Assembly (NCBI GenBank): GCA_965226215.1
Contig: CBDDCH010000002.1
Location: 3,100,001-3,164,000, forward strand
Reading direction: 5' to 3'
DNA length: 64,000 nt
From: G963668345 sp965226215
Lineage (GTDB): Bacteria; Acidobacteriota; Terriglobia; Bryobacterales; UBA6623
In this document: positions 32,239 to 43,319 of the stretch, in pieces
Layout of the letters: every line of letters begins with the position of its first letter
How positions within the stretch are numbered: position 1 is the stretch's first letter
Notes under the pieces: model-generated
Told to the model about the DNA's origin: nothing
The model's input: only the letters and a program-made list of their open reading frames with translations
The model's database searches: none
Position numbers and translations under genes: made by a program

Positions 32239-33807
32239 TCAGACCGGCGAGTCAGTGGGAGGCAACGACGCGCGCCAGCCTTCGTGCAGCATGCCCGTGA
32301 GCCCGTTGACGAGACTCAGGTTGTTCGGGCTATTCGCAATATTGGAGTTCTCTTGGGGGTCGGTTTCGTGGTCGTATAGCTCGCGGGCGCGAAAACCGGT
32401 TTCCTTAACCAGCCATTCCGTATAGCGGTAGCGGTCGGTTCGCATGGAGTACCCCATACCGTCGCCGGCGCCGGGGATCTCGCGCGGATACTGGCTGAAG
32501 GCCGCCCGTTTCCAGAGCCTGTCAGGATCTTTAAACAGTGGTAGGAAGCTTGATCCTTCCAAGCCGTCGGGGCGCTCTAGGCCGCAGATATCACAAAGAG
32601 ACGGATAGATATCGACCAACTCCGTCAGCGCGTCGGTCTTCCTGCCGGCGCCGCGCCGGCCCGGGACGCTGACGATTAACGGCGTGCGGGTAGCGGTTTC
32701 GAAATTGGTGTACTTGTTCCATAGGCCGTGGTCGCCGAGGTGATAGCCGTGGTCGCCCCAGAGGACAATCACGGTCCTTTCGCGCAGCCCGAGCTCGTCC
32801 AGGGCGCCGAGCAAGCGGCCAATCTGGGCGTCCACGTAGCTCACCGACGCGTAATAGCCGCGGACGAGTTCCCGCGCCTTGTAGGCGGGCACATCTCCCG
32901 ACATCGCTATGTCCGAGTAGGCGCGCAGCTCGGCGAAATCGTGCAGGGCGAAGGGCGGGGCATAGGCGGGCGGGAACACGTTCTCCGCCGCCTGGGTGGT
33001 CCCCGCCGGGTAAAGATCGTAATACTTCTTTGGCGCCACGAACGGTAGGTGGGGCTTTAGAAACCCAACGGCGAGAAAGAAGCGCTTGTCGCGGATCTTG
33101 TTTAGCGCGCGGATGGCTTGTTCGGCGGTCCGGCCGTCGGGCAGCGCTTCGTCGGGCAAGTCGGGACCCTCCCAGCTACGCATTTCCCATCCCGTGGCGC
33201 TGTCCGGTGCGGCTTGTCGTTTCGACGGCTCATAGAAATACGCTTCCTTTGAAATCCAGCCGGACGCGCGTAGTCGATCCCATCGCCGTTGCGCGAAGGT
33301 TCGGTTCTCTTCGCTGTCCCATTCGAAGCCGTCGGGAATCCAGGGTGGAACACTCCACGAAGAGGGATCGTCAAGCTGCGGCTTGTGGTAGATCTTGCTG
33401 AAGGCCGTTGTGAGATAGCCATGTCGTTTGAATTGCTGGGGCAGGGTTATGACGTTCGGCAGGTAGCGGCGGAAATGGGTCTTAGCGTCATAAATTTGTG
33501 TTGTGTCGGGACGGCGCCCGGTCAGCAGCGACGTCCTCGATGGGCTCGATGTCGCCTGTTGGCAATAGGCTCGTAGGAACGTTAACCCTTGGTCGGCGAT
33601 CGAGTCGATGTGCGGCGTATGGACCCTGCGATTACCGTAGCACCCCAGCTCGGGACGCAAGTCATCGACGGCAATGAAAAGCAGGTTCAGCTCGGGGTTT
33701 TTCTTTTTCTTGGCTCGTAGGGGATCGGAACGTCCTGACAAGGCCGCCAGGGGAGCCGCTTGCAGTCCGCGGCGAAGAAAGGTTCGACGAGAATATGCGC
33801 TCATCAC
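32239..33807 (-). CDS. Exported sulfatase, serine-type (iduronate-2-sulfatase-like)
   Basis: A 522-residue sulfatase with a Tat-like leader (YSRRTFLRRGLQAAPLAALS). The metal site begins NLLFIAVDDLRPELGCYG. The formylglycine motif is SSPSRTSLLTGRR: serine replaces the usual cysteine, so activation would need the radical-SAM maturase (anSME) and not the oxygen-dependent FGE. Later metal residues lie in VLWGDHGYHLGDHGLWNKYT. The substrate is a sulfated sugar by analogy. No maturase gene is in the window. Confidence 0.92.
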   Translation of the reverse strand: MMSAYSRRTFLRRGLQAAPLAALSGRSDPLRAKKKKNPELNLLFIAVDDLRPELGCYGNRRVHTPHIDSIADQGLTFLRAYCQQATSSPSRTSLLTGRRPDTTQIYDAKTHFRRYLPNVITLPQQFKRHGYLTTAFSKIYHKPQLDDPSSWSVPPWIPDGFEWDSEENRTFAQRRWDRLRASGWISKEAYFYEPSKRQAAPDSATGWEMRSWEGPDLPDEALPDGRTAEQAIRALNKIRDKRFFLAVGFLKPHLPFVAPKKYYDLYPAGTTQAAENVFPPAYAPPFALHDFAELRAYSDIAMSGDVPAYKARELVRGYYASVSYVDAQIGRLLGALDELGLRERTVIVLWGDHGYHLGDHGLWNKYTNFETATRTPLIVSVPGRRGAGRKTDALTELVDIYPSLCDICGLERPDGLEGSSFLPLFKDPDRLWKRAAFSQYPREIPGAGDGMGYSMRTDRYRYTEWLVKETGFRARELYDHETDPQENSNIANSPNNLSLVNGLTGMLHEGWRASLPPTDSPV

Positions 33808-33996
33808 GGCTGGGTTTCGAGGGCTTGCGGGGACCCAATAGGCTCTCTTTCAGCCTATCGTACTTTCGCCGGCAAAGTAGCGTTCGGGGGACCCGGCAGG
33901 TTGTGTCCGCGGCTGTGTTCGGGAGGTGATGCGGCGCGGCGGGTTGAAGAGCACTGCCCAACTATCCTATGCTCTGTTCGCAAGGAGGTGAGGAAA

Positions 33997-34296
33997 ATGG
34001 CACAGGATCCGGTTGCTGTTGACCTCCATCATTATCAGGTCGAGTTCGAGAATGACATGGTACGCGTGCTGAGGATTAAGTATGGTCCGGGCGAGGCGTC
34101 GGCGATGCACGGCCACCCTGACGGACTGGCGGTCTTCATTACCGACTGCGACGGGAAATTCGACTTTCCCGACGGGAGTTCCGAGCCCATCACCGCGAAA
34201 GCCGGGCAAGCCGTCTGGACCGACAGCACAGAGCACTTGCCGGTGAACACAAGCGACCAGCCTCTAGAGATAGTTTTGGTAGAACTTAAAGACTAG
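33997..34296 (+). CDS. Small cupin-domain protein
   Basis: A 99-residue single-cupin protein. The first motif, GEASAMHGHPDGLAVFITDC, carries two histidines able to bind metal. The second, AVWTDSTEHLPVNTSDQPLE, carries one more. The ATG at 33997 follows an excellent ribosome site (AAGGAGGTGAGG). The reaction is unknown; such proteins are often called cytoplasmic-type cupins. It precedes the membrane protein gene by 36 bases and may be co-transcribed with it. Confidence 0.88.
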   Translation: MAQDPVAVDLHHYQVEFENDMVRVLRIKYGPGEASAMHGHPDGLAVFITDCDGKFDFPDGSSEPITAKAGQAVWTDSTEHLPVNTSDQPLEIVLVELKD

Positions 34297-34332
34297 TGCG
34301 AGGCGGGTCAGCGTCTGGCCGGCGGGGTCGGG

Positions 34333-35994
34333 ATGGCGCCACGAGCGAAGAAGCATAGGCGTAGTGATCAGCCCGGTTCGAACCGTGCGCCAACTCGGGC
34401 GCCGTCTTCGGGGACAGAGGGATCCAAGGCGCTTTCTGAAGTTGCGTCGATCACCCGGCCCGCCAGCCTTTCCAGACGAGAATTTCTCAGTTGGGCCGTT
34501 GGTCTACTTTGTCTGTACGCCTTCCTCGGTACGTGGGGTCAATTCGATTTCAGTAATTTGATGGGTTACTACAGCATGCTGGCGGACGGCATGCTGGCCG
34601 GAAGGTTGTCGATCGATTACACACCGGATGAGGTGAACTTGATCGACATGGTGCCTTTCGAAGGTCGCTACTACTTGCAGTGGGGACCGGTACCAGCGGT
34701 TTTCCATCTCGTGGTCAAGCTCGCTGGTTGGGAACTATCGGATCGCGTCGCCTGCCTGCTGGCGGGTTGGCTGGCTTCGCTCGCGTTTCTAGGGATTCTG
34801 TTGAAGCTGCGGCAAGTTTACTTCCGAGGCGCGCCATTATGGGTTGGCCGCTGGTTGTTTCTGGCGTTTGCGCTTGGCACGCCGACGGCTTTCGTCGCGC
34901 TACGAACAACCATTTATCACGAAAGCATCGGCGTTGCCGCGATGTTCATCGTGTTTGGGTGTCTCGCTTTGCTGAGATACATCGATACGCGCTCCGCCCG
35001 CTGGGTCTGGCTTTGTGGGGCCGCGCTCGCGCTCGCCATCGGAACTCGCGTGACCCACGTTTGCTACGCGGCTGGATTTTTCCTGGGTCTGGTAGCTCTT
35101 GAGTTTCACTGGCGGCCGGGCTGGCGGATCTCCCTTCCGCGGCTGACCGGCTTTGCCCTTCCTGTCTTTGCGGCGTGTGTCATGCATCTGGCTTACAACC
35201 AAGCGAGGTTCGGCTCGCCCTGGGAGTACGGCTTGCAATATATGGCGGACCCGATTCAGCAGGAGGCAGGGTTCAGCATCCGCCGAATCCCGGAGAACTT
35301 CTTGCACTACGTTGTAGCGCCTATTGGATTCAAGGCGGGACTGCCTTGGATTGAACACGCCGGATGGAAACCGCTTGTTTGGACGAGTCGAGCCGAGGGC
35401 ATGTCTTCCCTGTTGTTGGCTTCGCCGTTCTTGCTCTTTGGGCTGTACGTGTCCTTTCGAAGGGAGCGTTGTTCAGAGTATGGACGCGAGTTGTGGCTCT
35501 TCGTCGTAACGGTCGGGGGCTCGGCAACGCTGAGTTTTTTGCTATTGGCCTCTTATACGTATGCGGGTCGCCGGTATATGCAGGATTTCGTGCCAGCGAT
35601 GATGGTCGTCGCGGCGGCGGGCGTTGGGTTGTGGGCTCAGGGGGGCAGAAACTGGAAGATCTGGCGGTGGCCGGCCGTCGCAGCGCTCGCTTTTTCGTTC
35701 GTGATCCACCTCCATTTGGCTTTCACGCAACCGTTTTTCACACCTCCGCCTGATCCGAACGCGATGAAGACGTTCGTCGCTTGGAGCCCGGTTTTTAGAG
35801 GCTTCCTAGAGTGGCCGGAGAGTGAAGACGAGGCCAGAATCCGAAACGACCTGGGGGTTCGCTATCTGCAACAGCGCCGCCATGCGGAGGCGCTAGAGCA
35901 CTTCAAAGTCGCTGACGAGCTGATGCCCGATTCCGAGGTGATACAAAAAAACCTGGTGCTGACTCGTCTTCTGATGACCGGTCGCTCGCGGTGA
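34333..35994 (+). CDS. Polytopic membrane protein with a C-terminal TPR-like segment
   Basis: A 553-residue protein. About 50 polar, basic residues precede roughly ten membrane helices (for example FLSWAVGLLCLYAFLGTWGQ, LPVFAACVMHLAYNQARF). A short soluble tail contains one TPR-like helix pair (IRNDLGVRYLQQRRHAEALE). The overall plan resembles GT-C glycosyltransferases or mannosyltransferase-like proteins, but no DxD-type motif can be assigned with confidence. It converges with pyruvate kinase at a shared hairpin. Confidence 0.7.
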   Translation: MAPRAKKHRRSDQPGSNRAPTRAPSSGTEGSKALSEVASITRPASLSRREFLSWAVGLLCLYAFLGTWGQFDFSNLMGYYSMLADGMLAGRLSIDYTPDEVNLIDMVPFEGRYYLQWGPVPAVFHLVVKLAGWELSDRVACLLAGWLASLAFLGILLKLRQVYFRGAPLWVGRWLFLAFALGTPTAFVALRTTIYHESIGVAAMFIVFGCLALLRYIDTRSARWVWLCGAALALAIGTRVTHVCYAAGFFLGLVALEFHWRPGWRISLPRLTGFALPVFAACVMHLAYNQARFGSPWEYGLQYMADPIQQEAGFSIRRIPENFLHYVVAPIGFKAGLPWIEHAGWKPLVWTSRAEGMSSLLLASPFLLFGLYVSFRRERCSEYGRELWLFVVTVGGSATLSFLLLASYTYAGRRYMQDFVPAMMVVAAAGVGLWAQGGRNWKIWRWPAVAALAFSFVIHLHLAFTQPFFTPPPDPNAMKTFVAWSPVFRGFLEWPESEDEARIRNDLGVRYLQQRRHAEALEHFKVADELMPDSEVIQKNLVLTRLLMTGRSR

Positions 35995-36037
35995 AGCCGG
36001 TTCGCTTGGACCGGCAGCGGCGCCGGTCGCGCCGGCT

Positions 36038-36040
<3 letters not shown>
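35993..36040. terminator. Convergent hairpin between the membrane-protein and pyruvate kinase genes
   Basis: TGAAGCCGG (35993) pairs with CCGGCTTCA (36032-36040), and an inner CCGG-rich stem lies between them. It spans the whole 43-base gap and both stop codons. There is no T-run, so it may act as an mRNA 3' end stabiliser, not as an intrinsic terminator. Confidence 0.5.
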
Positions 36041-37489
<1,449 letters not shown>

Positions 37490-37618
37490 GAATTGCTAGT
37501 CCGGAAGCCCCCGCTTTCGACCACCCGTTTGGGGGTCTCGGTGTTTGAGAGCGTAGCAAACTGTTCTAGGCGAATGGGTTTGACGTGCGCACTAGGGATC
37601 TGCCGCAAGAACGAGCGG

Positions 37619-38845
37619 CTAGTCCCGCCTATGGGAACGTTTCAGCAGTTGTCGCGCCTCTCGGCGCGAGTCGGCGAAGTCCTCTAATTCGAGGACAGAT
37701 TCGTAGTGGTGTAATGCTTGCTGACGGCTCCCCATTCGGTCATAGGTCTTCCCCATCTCGAGGTGAGCAACGACTCTTGAAAGCGTGGAAGTGGAGGCGT
37801 CCTCGAGAGATTTCCGAAACCACCAGGCCGAGTGCTCGAACTCCTCACGAACACGAAAGGTGACGCCGAGCCGATTGTGCACGATCGCCGGTTCCAGTCT
37901 GTCGTAACTGTCCTCGCTGTCTTGCATTTTTCGTAAGATGTCTCGGTACACCGTGACCGCAACGTCGGTGCGATCCATCAGCATGGCGATACCGCCCATA
38001 TCCAAGTGCACCAAGTAGTTTTTGGGATAGCGCTTCAGCAACACCGACATCTCGTCGAAAGCGGCCTGCAAGTTTTTCTCGCGGGTGTGGATCAGTGTCA
38101 GAATGACGCGGGCATCGTCGGCGACGAGCTGAGCCTTTTCCGTGCATATACGAAGCTCGCGCTTTCCTTCTTCCCGGCTACCTCGGTAACCGAGCATAAA
38201 AGCGAGCCATTTGACATTCCAGCCCAGCCGGCCAACGACGTAGTGGAACACGCCCGTGCTGAGGTAGGCGTCGTAGAAGGAGGGGTCGCGGCGGAGCAGC
38301 TCGGAGTGGTAGCGGAAGGTCTTGCTGCCCGCGCGAAACGATGCCCACCAGCTCCTCTTCAGCGAGGCCTCGAAACTGGCTAGGTTTTGGTAAGCCTGTC
38401 CTAGCAAAAACAGCGTAGTGCGGTCGTTCGGTTGGGTTTTCAGTCTCTCTCGCCCTTTGGCGATGGCCAGGTCATTCGCTTGGCGGAACCGCTGCTCGAC
38501 AGTGGGATCGACTTTCGGTTTGTACTTCACCGTCTCGGCAAAAAAGTCGGAAGCCGCAAAGCGGTCGATACTGAGTTCTTGCTTCGAGACGAGCTCTTGC
38601 AGCCAGTACGTTTTGGCGAGGTAGGTGTATCCGGCTGGGTCGTCGGGAGATTCATCAATCATCGCCTGATAGATTTCGACTGCGCGGTCGTGCTCAAGGT
38701 TGTAGATCGCTCTGACGCCCTGCTGAATACGTTCCATTTGTCGAGCGGGGAACAGGGGTTCGCCTGCGACGGCTGTGGCGCCAAGCAGGGATAGCGACAA
38801 CAACACGTGTCCGACAGGTCTCAGACAGACGATCGTATCCTTCAT
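37619..38845 (-). CDS. Exported TPR-repeat protein
   Basis: A ~408-residue protein with a signal peptide (HVLLSLSLLGATAVAGE) and several tetratricopeptide-like repeats, e.g. AVEIYQAMIDESPDDPAGYT, NDRTTLFLLGQAYQNLASFE and VAHLEMGKTYDRMGSRQQAL. The ATG at 38845 overlaps the kinase stop (ATGA), indicating translational coupling with the membrane kinase. It is probably a periplasmic scaffold or sensor working with that kinase. No enzyme domain seen. Confidence 0.85.
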   Translation of the reverse strand: MKDTIVCLRPVGHVLLSLSLLGATAVAGEPLFPARQMERIQQGVRAIYNLEHDRAVEIYQAMIDESPDDPAGYTYLAKTYWLQELVSKQELSIDRFAASDFFAETVKYKPKVDPTVEQRFRQANDLAIAKGRERLKTQPNDRTTLFLLGQAYQNLASFEASLKRSWWASFRAGSKTFRYHSELLRRDPSFYDAYLSTGVFHYVVGRLGWNVKWLAFMLGYRGSREEGKRELRICTEKAQLVADDARVILTLIHTREKNLQAAFDEMSVLLKRYPKNYLVHLDMGGIAMLMDRTDVAVTVYRDILRKMQDSEDSYDRLEPAIVHNRLGVTFRVREEFEHSAWWFRKSLEDASTSTLSRVVAHLEMGKTYDRMGSRQQALHHYESVLELEDFADSRREARQLLKRSHRRD

Positions 38846-40809
38846 GAGACCGGCAAGATAACCGTAACGCGGGTTCCGCGATCGCACGAAACGGGGCTCT
38901 CAATCTGGATTTCACCGCCCAGTTGGCGAACATTCTTCTTGGCGATAGCGAGCCCGAGGCCGGTCCCTTTTTGCTTCGTGGTGTAGAAGGGCTCGAACAC
39001 CCGCTGCTGCAACTCTTCAGGGATGCCCGGCCCCTCGTCAGTCACAACGACGGCTACTTTTCCGCGTGGGCGAGGCTGAACTTCCACGGTCACCTGGGAT
39101 CCTGCCGGGGAAGCTTGGATGGCGTTCAAGGCCAGGTTGAGGACAATCTGTTGCACGAGATCCGGACTGGATCCCTCGATCTGAATCTGCGGTCCGGCTA
39201 TATACTCCACTTGAACGCCGTTTGTCGCCTGCTCGCGCGCCAGCGCACCCGCGGTCGTTTCCAATAAGCCGCTAAGATCAATCGTACTTTTCGTCTCCGG
39301 CGCCGGCCGTGAAAACGTGAGCAGCTGTCGAACGCTACTGTTCAGGCGATCGACCTCGGCGACCATATAAGACAAATCGCGCGAGTATCGCTGCTTGACC
39401 TCCGGGTCTTCCCCCATGAGCTGCGCCAGGGTTTTAATCGAGCTTAGCGGGTTCTTGACCTCGTGTGCGATCGTGGCGGCCGCTTTGCCGAGGCGCGCCA
39501 GGTGTTCTTGTTGCAGCAGCGTTTTCTCGAGGCCAATTTTCTCGTCGACCACGCGGCAAGTCTCGATCGAATGGGAAATCTGCCGGCAGAGGCCGAGCAG
39601 AATGGGCTCATCCTGGTCGAGGTAGATGCGCGGTGAGGTATCGAGCAGCAGGAAGCCCGTCAAGTGATCCTCGTACCTCAGAGCGAATAGGTAGTTGAAA
39701 TCGGAGTCGGTCAAAATCTCACGGAGTTCGGGATGGCCGGTCTCGCGCTGATGGACAAGTTCTACCTTCTGACCGCGGGTCGCTGCCTCGAGTTTCCGGA
39801 CAACGTCGGCAGTTATCCCCGGCTCCTTCGGGCCGAATTGTCCAAGGACGATTCGGCCACCGCTGGTTGCCAGAACAGCCCGTCGCAGATCGAATGTTCG
39901 GCCCACTTCTTCCGCGAGAAATTGAACGCGCTTTTCCAAATCAAGAATGCCAGCGGCCTCTTCGATAACTCGCTTGCTAAAGTCGTCATAGAGCTGAGTT
40001 CTCTTGGAAACGAATCGGTTCATCCAGGCGTAGAGGGGTAGCCAGATTAAAGCGGCGGCGGAGATCAGAGCCAGCTCGGTCAGGGGTCCGAGAAAGTCGA
40101 ACTCGTCTTCCACGAAGTCGGCTACGCGACGGACCAGAAAGAGGTAGAACGCCGAGAAAACACCGAGGACAAGGGCGAAAACAAGACGCCGGCTAATCAG
40201 CAGTCCCAGAAAGTCGTAGCGGTAGACGAAATAAGCGAAGCAGACGGCGGGCACGAGGGCCGTCCAAACGACCAGAGCGGAATTCTCGCCGATCAAAACG
40301 CCGACCGTGGGAGCAAGTAGGGTCGCCGCCGACCAACGGAAGAACTTCCGGTACAAGGGGTTTGACTCGCGACCCGCAGCCAGCAATCCCAGCACGCAGG
40401 TTGCAATAAGGACGAGCGCCAGAGCGAAGCGGTAGCCGACTAGTCGATGCGTTGCAAACATCCACAGACCAACTGCGACCGCCCCGTATCCGACCACCGC
40501 CGGCCAGAACGAGCGTTTCGCCCAGACAAGTCCCAGGTGAAGTAGCAGGGCTGGTGTGAGTGCCAGACCAGCTTCGGCAATTAGGTCAAGAAGGTTGAGG
40601 AGAGGACCCGTCTCGGCGCCGGTGTTGAGTCGAACGAACATCGCCAGCGCGTTGCCGGCGTGCCACATCCCGGCAGATGTGATGACCGCAAGCAACAAGC
40701 GATCGGGTCTAGCTGCCCCGGGTTTGCGCGCCACCAGGACTCCCAGAAACAGGTGCAGGGCGGTTCCAACAGCGAAGCCCAAGAACCGCAGTGTGAAGTC
40801 GAGCAGCAT
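38842..40809 (-). CDS. Membrane-bound sensor histidine kinase
   Basis: A 655-residue kinase. Residues ~1-250 are a multi-helix membrane sensor (FLGFAVGTALHLFLGVLVAR and so on) and ~280-420 a GAF-like domain. HisKA carries the phospho-acceptor His in ATIAHEVKNPLSSIKTL (about 445). The ATPase domain has an N box NLALNAIQASPAG, G1 VTDEGPGIPEEL, F FEPFYTTKQKG and G2 GTGLGLAIAKKNV. The plan resembles PEP-CTERM PrsK-type kinases. It lies 4 bases after the disrupted receiver-kinase gene and overlaps the TPR gene. Confidence 0.92.
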   Translation of the reverse strand: MLLDFTLRFLGFAVGTALHLFLGVLVARKPGAARPDRLLLAVITSAGMWHAGNALAMFVRLNTGAETGPLLNLLDLIAEAGLALTPALLLHLGLVWAKRSFWPAVVGYGAVAVGLWMFATHRLVGYRFALALVLIATCVLGLLAAGRESNPLYRKFFRWSAATLLAPTVGVLIGENSALVVWTALVPAVCFAYFVYRYDFLGLLISRRLVFALVLGVFSAFYLFLVRRVADFVEDEFDFLGPLTELALISAAALIWLPLYAWMNRFVSKRTQLYDDFSKRVIEEAAGILDLEKRVQFLAEEVGRTFDLRRAVLATSGGRIVLGQFGPKEPGITADVVRKLEAATRGQKVELVHQRETGHPELREILTDSDFNYLFALRYEDHLTGFLLLDTSPRIYLDQDEPILLGLCRQISHSIETCRVVDEKIGLEKTLLQQEHLARLGKAAATIAHEVKNPLSSIKTLAQLMGEDPEVKQRYSRDLSYMVAEVDRLNSSVRQLLTFSRPAPETKSTIDLSGLLETTAGALAREQATNGVQVEYIAGPQIQIEGSSPDLVQQIVLNLALNAIQASPAGSQVTVEVQPRPRGKVAVVVTDEGPGIPEELQQRVFEPFYTTKQKGTGLGLAIAKKNVRQLGGEIQIESPVSCDRGTRVTVILPVS

Positions 40810-41689
40810 AGGTTCAGCTCGGGCCGTCGATCGGCAAGGTGATGATTAACTTTGTTCCGGCGCCGACGCGGCTGTCGACGTCGATTCGACCGTGGTGCGC
40901 CTGCAGAATCTGGTAGCAGATGGGCAACCCCAACCCCACTCCGACACGCACTCCCTTAGTCGTAAACCCGGGATCGAAGATCTTGCTCAGATGGTCTTGG
41001 TCGATGCCCGAGCCATTGTCTTGAATCTCGATTTGAACGGAGTCCTCGTGACGACGAGTACGGATGTGGACGACCCCGTCGACGCCGGCGTGGCGAATCG
41101 CATCGCGAGCGTTGAGCAGAAGATTCATGAAAACCTGATTGATCTCCCGGGGAGCGCAGTAGACCTCGGGGATGTCTCCGAATTCCCGCTTGAGCTCGAT
41201 GTTGGGGGTGAGTTCGTGTTGCATCAGGCTCAAAGTGTTTTCGATGCCGTCGTGGATCTGCACGGTTTGAAAACCACCGCGGTCGAGCTGTGCGAACTCC
41301 CGAAGTTTAGCTACTGTCTGGGAAATTCTCGCGGAGGCTTGGTGTAACTGGACGGCTATTTCCGGTAGTTGGGCGACAATCCGGGAGGTGCCGGCGTCAC
41401 CGGCCGACGGCTCGGTCAAACTAGCCTTGAGCCTGGTGGCGGCTGTTTCTATCGTTTTCAGACCACTCTGAAGCACACCCAGCGGAGTGTTCATTTCGTG
41501 CGCAATGCCGGCAACGAGTCGTCCCAGGGAAGCCATTTTTTCAGCCTGCACAAGGGCTGTCTGGGATGCTCGTAGTTCCGCTAGAGTTTGTTGAAGCCGG
41601 CTCAGATAGCGGCGATTTTCACGCAGGAGGCGCTGTTTATCGACGGCGTTACGGATGATCACCCGCAGATCGGCAATCTCGAAGGGTTT

Positions 41690-41697
41690 AGAGATGT
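41690..41697. repeat. Target-site duplication of the ISL3 element, left
   Basis: AGAGATGT, identical to 42996-43003. Eight bases is the duplication length known for the ISL3 family. Confidence 0.95.
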
Positions 41698-42995
41698 GGT
41701 TCTTCCGGGTTTCTAGTGGGCGAGTGAGGCTCGGTGGTAGTCTCGCGGGATGCAAGACCGCGAGCTATACCGCCAGATTCTGGGCATCTAAAGTCCCTGG
41801 AAAGTCGTGCGAGTGGAGCTGCGCCGAGCCGACGGCGAAGTCCACGTCTTCCTCGAACACGACGAGCAAGTCCGCTGGCCGTGCCGCCAATGCAGCGCCG
41901 TGTGCGCACTCCACGATCATCAGCCCGAACGCCGCTGGCGTCACCTCGACACCTGTCAGTACCGCACGATCCTGCACGCCCGGCCGCCGCGCAGCGACTG
42001 CTCCGAGCACGGGCCGCGCGTCGTGCGACTGCCCTGGGCCGAGGCTTCCAGCCGCTTCACCGCGCTATTTGAAGCTCTCGCGATCTCGTGGCTGAAGGAA
42101 GCCAGCCAGCAAGGCATCGCCGAGTTGCTGGCGCTGAGCTGGGACGAGATTCACGGCATCCTGGAACGCGCCGTGCAACGTGGGCTCGAACGTCGCGCGG
42201 CAGAGCCGATTCCCTACCTGGGCGTCGACGAGAAGAGCTTCCGCAAGCGCCATCGCTATCTCACCGTCGTCAACGATCTCAACCGCTCGCGCGTGTTGTT
42301 CGTCGCCGAGGGACGCCGCCAGGCCAGCCTGGACGGCTTTTGGAAGACGTTGAGCGCAGAGCAACTCGCCCGAGTCGAGGCCGTCGCGATGGACATGTGG
42401 GATCCTTACGTCGCCTCGACCCGGGAGCATCTCGACGAATCGGAGAAAAAGATCGTTTACGACAAATATCACATCGCGGCGCATCTGGCGAAGGCGGTGG
42501 ACCAGGTGCGGCGGGCGGAGAACAAGCGTTTACTGGCCCTCGGCGACGAGCGTTTGACAGGCACGAAGTACGCTTGGCTGCGGCATCCGGCGAACTTTTC
42601 CGAGGACGCCTGGCGCGAGTTCCGCGCGCTGCGCGAAAGCGACTTGAAGACGGCGCGGGCGTGGGCGTTGAAGGAAACGGCGATGCGGCTGTTCGACTAT
42701 CGTCGCGAATCGGCGGCGCGAGCTTTCTTCGAGCAATGGCGCGGCTGGGCGAGTCGCAGCCGGCTGACGCCGATGGTCACCGTAGCGCGGATGTTGACGG
42801 CTCGCCTCGAAAACATACTCACGTATCTGAAACACCGCATACGAACGCGGTCAGCGAGGGGTTGAACTCAAGGATTCAATGGGTCAAGGCCACGGCGCGC
42901 GGTTTCCGCAATCAACAGAACTTCATCAACGCCATCTACTTCCACTGTGGGAAACTCGATCTGGCTCCTTCACCCACTTAAAACCCGGAAGAGCC
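41698..42995 (+). mobile_element. ISL3-family insertion sequence, 1298 bp, complete but decayed
   Basis: Ends GGTTCTTCCGGGTTT (41698) and AACCCGGAAGAGCC (to 42995) are inverted repeats, flanked by the perfect 8-bp duplication AGAGATGT. It carries one transposase gene on the + strand, antisense to the interrupted kinase gene. A second copy is cut off at the left window edge. Confidence 0.97.
41750..42981 (+). pseudogene. ISL3-family transposase with an internal stop and a frameshift
   Basis: The frame starts MQDRELYRQILGI, then codon 14 is TAA (41789-41791), where the other copy has GAA. It resumes through the zinc-binding region, EPIPYLGVDEKSFRKRHRYL, and the DDE part (VAMDMWDPYVASTREHLDES, IVYDKYHIAAHLAKAVDQVR). 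Near 42838 one base is missing: the conserved end TNAVSEGLNSRIQWVKATAR, GFRNQQNFINAIYFHCGKLD continues in the -1 frame to the stop at 42979-42981. A shorter product from GTG 41807 is possible but would lack the true C-terminus. Transposition by this copy itself is unlikely. Confidence 0.93.
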
Positions 42996-43003
42996 AGAGA
43001 TGT
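42996..43003. repeat. Target-site duplication of the ISL3 element, right
   Basis: AGAGATGT, the exact partner of 41690-41697. Confidence 0.95.
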
Positions 43004-43319
43004 AATTGTAGGCTCCGAGCCGGAGCGCTTTCACGGCGACTTCTTCTGAGCCGTAGGCGGTAATTAGGACGACTAGAGGAACTTCGGCCTCGTCTTTTGC
43101 CTGGGCTTGGAGATGTTTGAGAAGGGAAAGCCCGTCCATCCCGGGCATGTTGATGTCGGAGAGAACGACGTCGGGCTGGAACTGCTGGATCGTTTCGAGG
43201 GCTTGGTCGCCGTCGGAAGCCTCTTGGATTTCGTATCCCTGACTCGACAACGCGCGGACAATTCCGTACCGAGCGGCTTCCTCGTCGTCAATGACCAAGA
43301 TTTTCGGCGGACGCTCCAA

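Larger units (their letters stand above)
40814..43319 (-). pseudogene. Receiver-histidine kinase hybrid gene, split by an ISL3 element
   Basis: The 5' part (43319-43004) encodes a receiver domain (KILVIDDEEAARYGIVRALS, phospho-Asp in VVLSDINMPGMDG, VVLITAYG). The 3' part encodes ...ISKPFEIADLRVIIRNAVDK, a coiled linker, HisKA (GIAHEMNTPLGVLQSG) and HATPase (DNGSGIDQDHLSKIFDPGFT, GVGLGLPICYQ). Removing 41698-42995 plus one 8-bp duplication leaves exactly 1200 bases, a continuous 399-residue frame reading YNYISKPFEIADL across the joint. It was thus an intact soluble hybrid kinase before insertion. Both halves may still be translated separately. Confidence 0.95.

Noticed and set aside
34365..34400. 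tRNA-like GGTTCGAACC sequence
   Set aside because: It lies inside the membrane-protein coding region, with no acceptor or anticodon stems around it.
42088..42981. A separate 297-codon gene within the ISL3 element
   Set aside because: Only its last ~55 codons match ISL3 transposases. The earlier part is the wrong frame of the same gene, so it is the frameshifted C-terminus and not an independent gene.
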